A stretch of DNA of 64,000 nt from an uncultured Clostridia bacterium (GTDB lineage: Bacteria > Bacillota > Clostridia > Oscillospirales > CAG-272). Below the pieces are notes generated by a model. The model was not told the origin of the DNA, did not search any database, and saw nothing but the letters and a program-made list of their open reading frames with translations. Both the position numbers and the translations under genes were made by a program. Positions 60,042 through 64,000 of the stretch are shown piece after piece; positions within the stretch are counted from its first letter, which is position 1; every line of letters starts with the position of its first letter. The stretch covers positions 1-64,000 of the forward strand of contig CALWJX010000006.1 in assembly GCA_944381085.1 (NCBI GenBank), written 5' to 3'.

Positions 60042-60852
60042 TTCGTTAAAGCGAAACATAGGCGCGGCGGTTTATGCGGTGTCAATAGTTTTGCTTTTGC
60101 TGTGTGAATTTTACGGCAAAGCCAAATTTTCGGAATTGTTTGACGAAACAACGAGCCAGCTTCTGTATATGACCCTGACAAGACTGCTCGGAGGCGCGAT
60201 ATTTGTTACTTTGACCCTTTATCTCGGGTATAAGGTTATGAATCCTGTCAGGATAAAGGCTAAAGAGCTGGCTTTTACCGTTCCGGCGTTTGCGGTTGTG
60301 ATTAACAATCTTCCCATAATTCCTTTGATTTCCGGAGAAGCCGAGATCAATGCTTCGGGCTCGCAAATATTTTTGCTTGCCGCGGAGTGTCTGGCTATCG
60401 GATTGTTTGAGGAAACGGCGTTCCGGGGAGTAGTGCTTTTGGGAATTATGGAAAAAAGAAGAAACGGCACAAAGGATCTGTTTGTATCCATAGTGCTTTC
60501 CTCCGCGGTGTTCGGAATCATTCATCTGGTTAATCTGTTTACAAGTTCTCCGGGAGCGGTCTTTCTTCAGATAGGTTATTCCTTTCTTATCGGAGCCATG
60601 TGCGCCGTTGTGCTTATAAGAACCGCAAATATCTGGTTGTGCGTTGTTCTTCACGCGGTGTATGATTTTTGCGGAAGCCTTGTTCCGACTTTCGGCGATG
60701 GGGTAATCTGGACGGCTCCCGAGGTATTGCTTACTGTTGTGATTTCACTTGCGGCGGCGGCCTATTTTATAATTGCGCTGATAAAGACAGACGTAAGGTG
60801 TATTGACAGAATATATATGAAAGAATCCGGTAAAAAAGAAACGCAACTTTAA
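60007..60852 (+). CDS. CPBP family intramembrane metalloprotease
   Basis: The 281-residue membrane protein shows the CPBP (Abi/CAAX-protease-like) motifs: EETAFRGVVLLGI (near 135-148), FGIIHLVNLF and a final HAVYDF. Members cut within membranes or act in bacteriocin immunity and signalling; the role here is unknown. The ATG at 60007 lies inside the lgt end, preceded by GGAG. Confidence 0.87.
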   Translation: MRPVNSAKGRSDSLKRNIGAAVYAVSIVLLLLCEFYGKAKFSELFDETTSQLLYMTLTRLLGGAIFVTLTLYLGYKVMNPVRIKAKELAFTVPAFAVVINNLPIIPLISGEAEINASGSQIFLLAAECLAIGLFEETAFRGVVLLGIMEKRRNGTKDLFVSIVLSSAVFGIIHLVNLFTSSPGAVFLQIGYSFLIGAMCAVVLIRTANIWLCVVLHAVYDFCGSLVPTFGDGVIWTAPEVLLTVVISLAAAAYFIIALIKTDVRCIDRIYMKESGKKETQL

Positions 60853-60914
60853 GGCTGTGTTGATTTGAGCTTATTAAATTAATTTTCAGATAGAAAAATG
60901 GAGGGAAACTTATT

Positions 60915-62423
60915 ATGCGAGGGATAGATACCGCGCTGAAAAAACTGAGACATGATGTTTTTATGGAAGTGGCAAAGGTGGCGTATGAGTCCGAGCCGGA
61001 AAACATAAATAATGACATTGAAGCGATTCCGTATAAAATTACCCCTGACGACAAGCCGAAATACAGAGAGAGTATATACAGGGAAAGGGCAATCGCGTCC
61101 GAGCGTGTGAGGCTTGCCATGGGAATGTCTCTGCGTCCGGAGGATAAGCCCGTACATATAACAAGCGGACTTGACCGAAGCAATATCGCCGACAAATATT
61201 ATGAACCGCCGCTTATGCAGGTAATACCTTCGGCGTGCGAGGCGTGCGAGGACAATGTATACGTCGTTACCGACCAGTGCCGCGGATGCGTCGCGCATCC
61301 GTGCGAAAGCGTCTGCCCCAAGGGTGCCATATCCATAGTAAACGGCAAATCGGTAATAGACAGAAATAAGTGCATAAAATGCGGTAAGTGCAAATCTGTA
61401 TGCCCGTATGACGCTATCGCTCATAAGATTAGACCGTGTGCGCAGGCATGTGGTATAAAGGCGATAAAAAGCGACGCTTTCGGCAGAGCCAAAATCGACG
61501 ATTCTATATGCGTGGGCTGCGGGCAGTGCATGGTGGCGTGTCCGTTCGGCGCTATTGCGGACAAATCGCAGATTTTCCAGCTTATACACGCGATCCGAAA
61601 GAGAGATTATGTGGTCGCTGCGGTCGCTCCCGCGATTGTAGGGCAATTCGGTCCCGATGTAGGGCTTGCCCAGATAAAGGGCGCGTTGATCGAATTGGGT
61701 TTCAGGGAGATGCACGAGGTGGCAATCGGAGCGGATGTGGGCGCTGCCGTGGAAGCAAGTCATTATGCCAATGAAGTCGCAACCGGAAAGCTGCCTTTCC
61801 TGCTTACGTCCTGCTGCCCGGCGTGGGCGATGCTGGCGAAAAAGCAGTTTCCCACAATGATAGATGAGGTGTCAAACGCGCTTACTCCCATGGTGGCGAC
61901 GGCAAGGAGCATCAAACAGAAAAATCCCGAAGCGAGAGTTGTGTTTATCGGTCCCTGCGCCGCAAAGAAGCTTGAGGCGGGAAGGACGTCGGTGAGAAGC
62001 GACGTTGATTTTGTCATCACGTTTGAAGAGCTCGCGGCTATGTTTGACGCGAGAGAGATTGATTTTTCAAATTACGAGGGAGACGAGTTTGAGGCGGAAG
62101 CTACCGGAGCCGGCAGGGGATATGCGTGCGCCGGAGGAGTTGCCGCGGCGATTGAAAGCTGCATAAATGAATATTATCCTGACGTACAGGTAAAAATAGA
62201 ACATGCGGACGGTCTTGAAGAATGTAAAAAAATGCTCATGCTTGCTAAGGCGGGAAAGAAAAACGGCTGCCTTATCGAGGGAATGGGATGTCCGGGCGGA
62301 TGCGTGGCGGGAGCGGGTACCTGTATTTCCGTGGCAAAGGCCACGGATTCGGTGAAAAAGCTTGTCGCCGGAACGGAAAAGAGAATACCCGAAAAAGAGC
62401 TTTCGGAAATCGAGTTGCCCTGA
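60915..62423 (+). CDS. Monomeric [FeFe] hydrogenase (group B-like)
   Basis: The 502-residue protein has an N-terminal region of about 100 residues, Cys-rich ferredoxin-like segments (CRGCVAHPCESVCP, CIKCGKCKSVCP, CVGCGQCMVACP at about 122-210) and an H-cluster domain. The H-cluster loops are TSCCPAW (298-304), GPCAAKK (346-352) and MGCPGGC (457-463). The first loop differs from the TSCSPGW of prototypical group A enzymes and fits group B. No small-subunit domain is present. It probably couples ferredoxin to H2. GGAGGG precedes the ATG, and a flavodiiron gene follows 29 bases downstream. Confidence 0.9.
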   Translation: MRGIDTALKKLRHDVFMEVAKVAYESEPENINNDIEAIPYKITPDDKPKYRESIYRERAIASERVRLAMGMSLRPEDKPVHITSGLDRSNIADKYYEPPLMQVIPSACEACEDNVYVVTDQCRGCVAHPCESVCPKGAISIVNGKSVIDRNKCIKCGKCKSVCPYDAIAHKIRPCAQACGIKAIKSDAFGRAKIDDSICVGCGQCMVACPFGAIADKSQIFQLIHAIRKRDYVVAAVAPAIVGQFGPDVGLAQIKGALIELGFREMHEVAIGADVGAAVEASHYANEVATGKLPFLLTSCCPAWAMLAKKQFPTMIDEVSNALTPMVATARSIKQKNPEARVVFIGPCAAKKLEAGRTSVRSDVDFVITFEELAAMFDAREIDFSNYEGDEFEAEATGAGRGYACAGGVAAAIESCINEYYPDVQVKIEHADGLEECKKMLMLAKAGKKNGCLIEGMGCPGGCVAGAGTCISVAKATDSVKKLVAGTEKRIPEKELSEIELP

Positions 62424-62452
62424 CGTAAAATATCAAATACAGGAGGTATAGT

Positions 62453-64000
62453 ATGCACTGCACGAAAAAAATTACCGACAGTCTGACTTGGATAGGCGGA
62501 AACGACCGTCGGCTCGCCATGTTTGAGGGAGTATATTCGGTTCCGGGAGGAGTGTCTTACAATTCCTATTTGCTTGAGGACGAAAAAACCGTGATCTTCG
62601 ATACGGTTGACAAGGCAGTAAGCAAAATATTTTTTGAGAATATAAAATATATTCTGAAAGACAGAGAACCCGATTATCTTGTGGTTCATCACATGGAGCC
62701 TGACCATTCCGCGTCGCTTGAGGAGCTTTTGGTGAGATATCCTCGCATTAAAGTCGTATGCAATTCAAAAATTGCCGCCATGATAAAACAGTTTTTTGAT
62801 TTTGATATTGAATCTAATCTCTACTTGGTCAATGAGGGAGACCGGTTGTCTGTCGGCAAACATATCCTCACATTTATAAACGCTCCGATGGTGCATTGGC
62901 CTGAGGTTATGGTGTCATATGAGGAGACCGAGCAGATACTGTTTTCCGCGGACGCTTTCGGACATTTCGGCGCGCTTAACGGGGCGATTTTCGCCGATGA
63001 AGTCGATTTTGACCGGGATTACCTTGATGAGGCGAGAAGGTATTACTCAAACATTGTGGGTAAATACGGGACGATGGTTCAGTCGCTTCTGAAAAAGATG
63101 TCCGCTCTTAATGTGAGCATGATATGTCCGCTTCACGGGTTTGTATGGAGAAAAGAAATCGATTATTTTGTAGAAAAATATAAAAAATGGAGCGCTTATA
63201 TACCTGAGGAAAACGGAGTTGTGATTGCTTACGCGTCGATTTACGGCAATACGGAAAACGCGGCTGAGACGCTTTCTTCGGTTCTCAGAGACAGAGGCAT
63301 TAAGACCGAAATGTATGATGTCTCGGTAACTCCGGCGTCGGACATAATTTCCGCGGCGTTTAAGTACAGCCATATTATATTGGCGTCGCCGACGTATAAC
63401 GCCGGAATATTCGTGACCATGGAGGCGCTTGTCAGAGACATAGAGGCTCATAATATTCAGAACCGGACATACGGCTTTATGCAGAACGGCTCATGGGCTC
63501 CCGCTTCCGGTAAACTTATGAAAGATATTATTTCTTCTGTCAAAAACGTAAACATTATTGAAAGCACCGTGGATATACGTTCTTCCGTAAAATCCGGAAA
63601 TCTTGAGCAGATAAACGCGATGGCGGATGAAATTGTTTCCACTATGCCTAAGCGGGAAGATGTAAAAACCGGAGAAATAGAAAACAGCGCCATGTTTACG
63701 GTTTCGTACGGTCTGTACGCGCTGTTTACAAAAGATGTTAAAAAAGACAATGCCTGCATAATAAATACTGTTTTACAGGTGACCGACAATCCGAAACGGA
63801 TAAGCATTTGTGTGAACAAATCAAATTACTCAAACACTGTTTTGATGAATACGGGCGTATTCAATATTTCGGTGTTGAGTGAAAAAGTTCCGTTTGATAT
63901 ATTCAAAAGATTCGGATTTGTCAGCGGCAGGGATACAAATAAGCTTGAGGGATTTGACAAGACCGCGAAAAGCGAAAACGGTCTTTTGTATCTGACCGAA
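62453..64000 (+). CDS. Flavodiiron protein (FprA/A-type flavoprotein), cut by the right edge
   Basis: The frame is open for 516 codons to the edge. AGGAGG lies 6 bases before the ATG. The metallo-beta-lactamase-like domain carries the diiron ligands H80-x-E82-x-D84-H85, His148, Asp167 and His228. A flavodoxin domain begins near 256 (ASIYGNTENA), and from about 410 a flavin-reductase-like domain follows (NACIINTVLQVTDNPKRISI). Flavodiiron proteins reduce O2 to water or NO to N2O. The third domain suggests a self-contained NAD(P)H-linked form; the end is not visible, and a rubredoxin domain could follow. Confidence 0.95.
   Translation, partial: MHCTKKITDSLTWIGGNDRRLAMFEGVYSVPGGVSYNSYLLEDEKTVIFDTVDKAVSKIFFENIKYILKDREPDYLVVHHMEPDHSASLEELLVRYPRIKVVCNSKIAAMIKQFFDFDIESNLYLVNEGDRLSVGKHILTFINAPMVHWPEVMVSYEETEQILFSADAFGHFGALNGAIFADEVDFDRDYLDEARRYYSNIVGKYGTMVQSLLKKMSALNVSMICPLHGFVWRKEIDYFVEKYKKWSAYIPEENGVVIAYASIYGNTENAAETLSSVLRDRGIKTEMYDVSVTPASDIISAAFKYSHIILASPTYNAGIFVTMEALVRDIEAHNIQNRTYGFMQNGSWAPASGKLMKDIISSVKNVNIIESTVDIRSSVKSGNLEQINAMADEIVSTMPKREDVKTGEIENSAMFTVSYGLYALFTKDVKKDNACIINTVLQVTDNPKRISICVNKSNYSNTVLMNTGVFNISVLSEKVPFDIFKRFGFVSGRDTNKLEGFDKTAKSENGLLYLTE

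Overview
The window looks like a chromosome segment of an anaerobic, probably spore-forming, low to moderate G+C Firmicute of the class Clostridia, most likely an uncultured gut-type lineage. The evidence is spoIIR, a class III fructose-1,6-bisphosphatase, a monomeric [FeFe] hydrogenase followed by a flavodiiron protein, RNase M5-like and UppP genes, strong AGGAGG-type ribosome binding sites and many near-consensus TTGACA-N17-TATAAT promoters. Most genes are housekeeping or central metabolism. The accessory content sits in the left end, in a three-gene lipoprotein locus and in intergenic repeats.

Layout. 1-1300: the first 12 codons of a leftward HTH-type regulator, a GC-rich hairpin region, a 142-bp MITE-like element with perfect 17-bp terminal inverted repeats and a 10-bp target duplication, a decayed phage-type gene, a possible orphan transcript and tRNA-Gln. 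1500-4100: acyl-CoA thioesterase and fructose-bisphosphatase. 4150-6600: leftward sugar isomerase and Gfo/Idh oxidoreductase, then a rightward PHP phosphoesterase. 7600-13500: fumarase, malic enzyme, MATE exporter, threonine deaminase and RidA. 13700-19000: spoIIR, a small membrane protein, a second sugar isomerase, U32 peptidase, UppP and a Toprim RNase M5-like protein. 19100-26500: three leftward paralogous multidomain surface lipoproteins. 27100-34600: YjbR/EVE-like fusion, CBM9-like protein, Asd, recA-recX, methyltransferase and HtrA. 34700-45950: orphan response regulator, YchF, secreted protein, TrmB, TruB, GH39-like glycosidase, aspartate kinase, DUF1015 protein and Fe-alcohol dehydrogenase. 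46000-56000: tandem hairpin array, MarR plus a MATE/cytidylate-kinase-like fusion, envelope proteins including a degenerate M15 peptidase, rpsO-pnp with structured leader RNA, and two half-size TauE/SafE genes. 56000-64000: FtsK/SpoIIIE, Lgt, CPBP protease, [FeFe] hydrogenase and flavodiiron protein (cut by the right edge).

Functional links. Fumarase plus malic enzyme can interconvert fumarate, malate and pyruvate. Threonine deaminase sits next to RidA, which clears its enamine product. Asd and aspartate kinase (separated by about 12 kb) feed the aspartate-family amino acids. The hydrogenase/flavodiiron pair suggests H2 turnover and O2 or NO detoxification. Lgt fits a genome rich in lipoproteins, four of which lie in this window.

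Most unusual items: (i) a dispersed, structured intergenic repeat of about 90-115 bp in five copies; (ii) a tandem array of nested hairpins with an 85-bp period at 46003-46263; (iii) the three lipoproteins, which share signal/linker modules, two recurring unrecognised domains and TTGCAA-N17-TATAAT-type promoters, with a 233-bp 5' segment about 97% identical between two of them; (iv) an M15 peptidase-like protein that has lost the aligned zinc ligands and catalytic Glu; (v) a MATE transporter fused to a cytidylate-kinase-like domain; (vi) a pnp leader that can sequester its own Shine-Dalgarno sequence.
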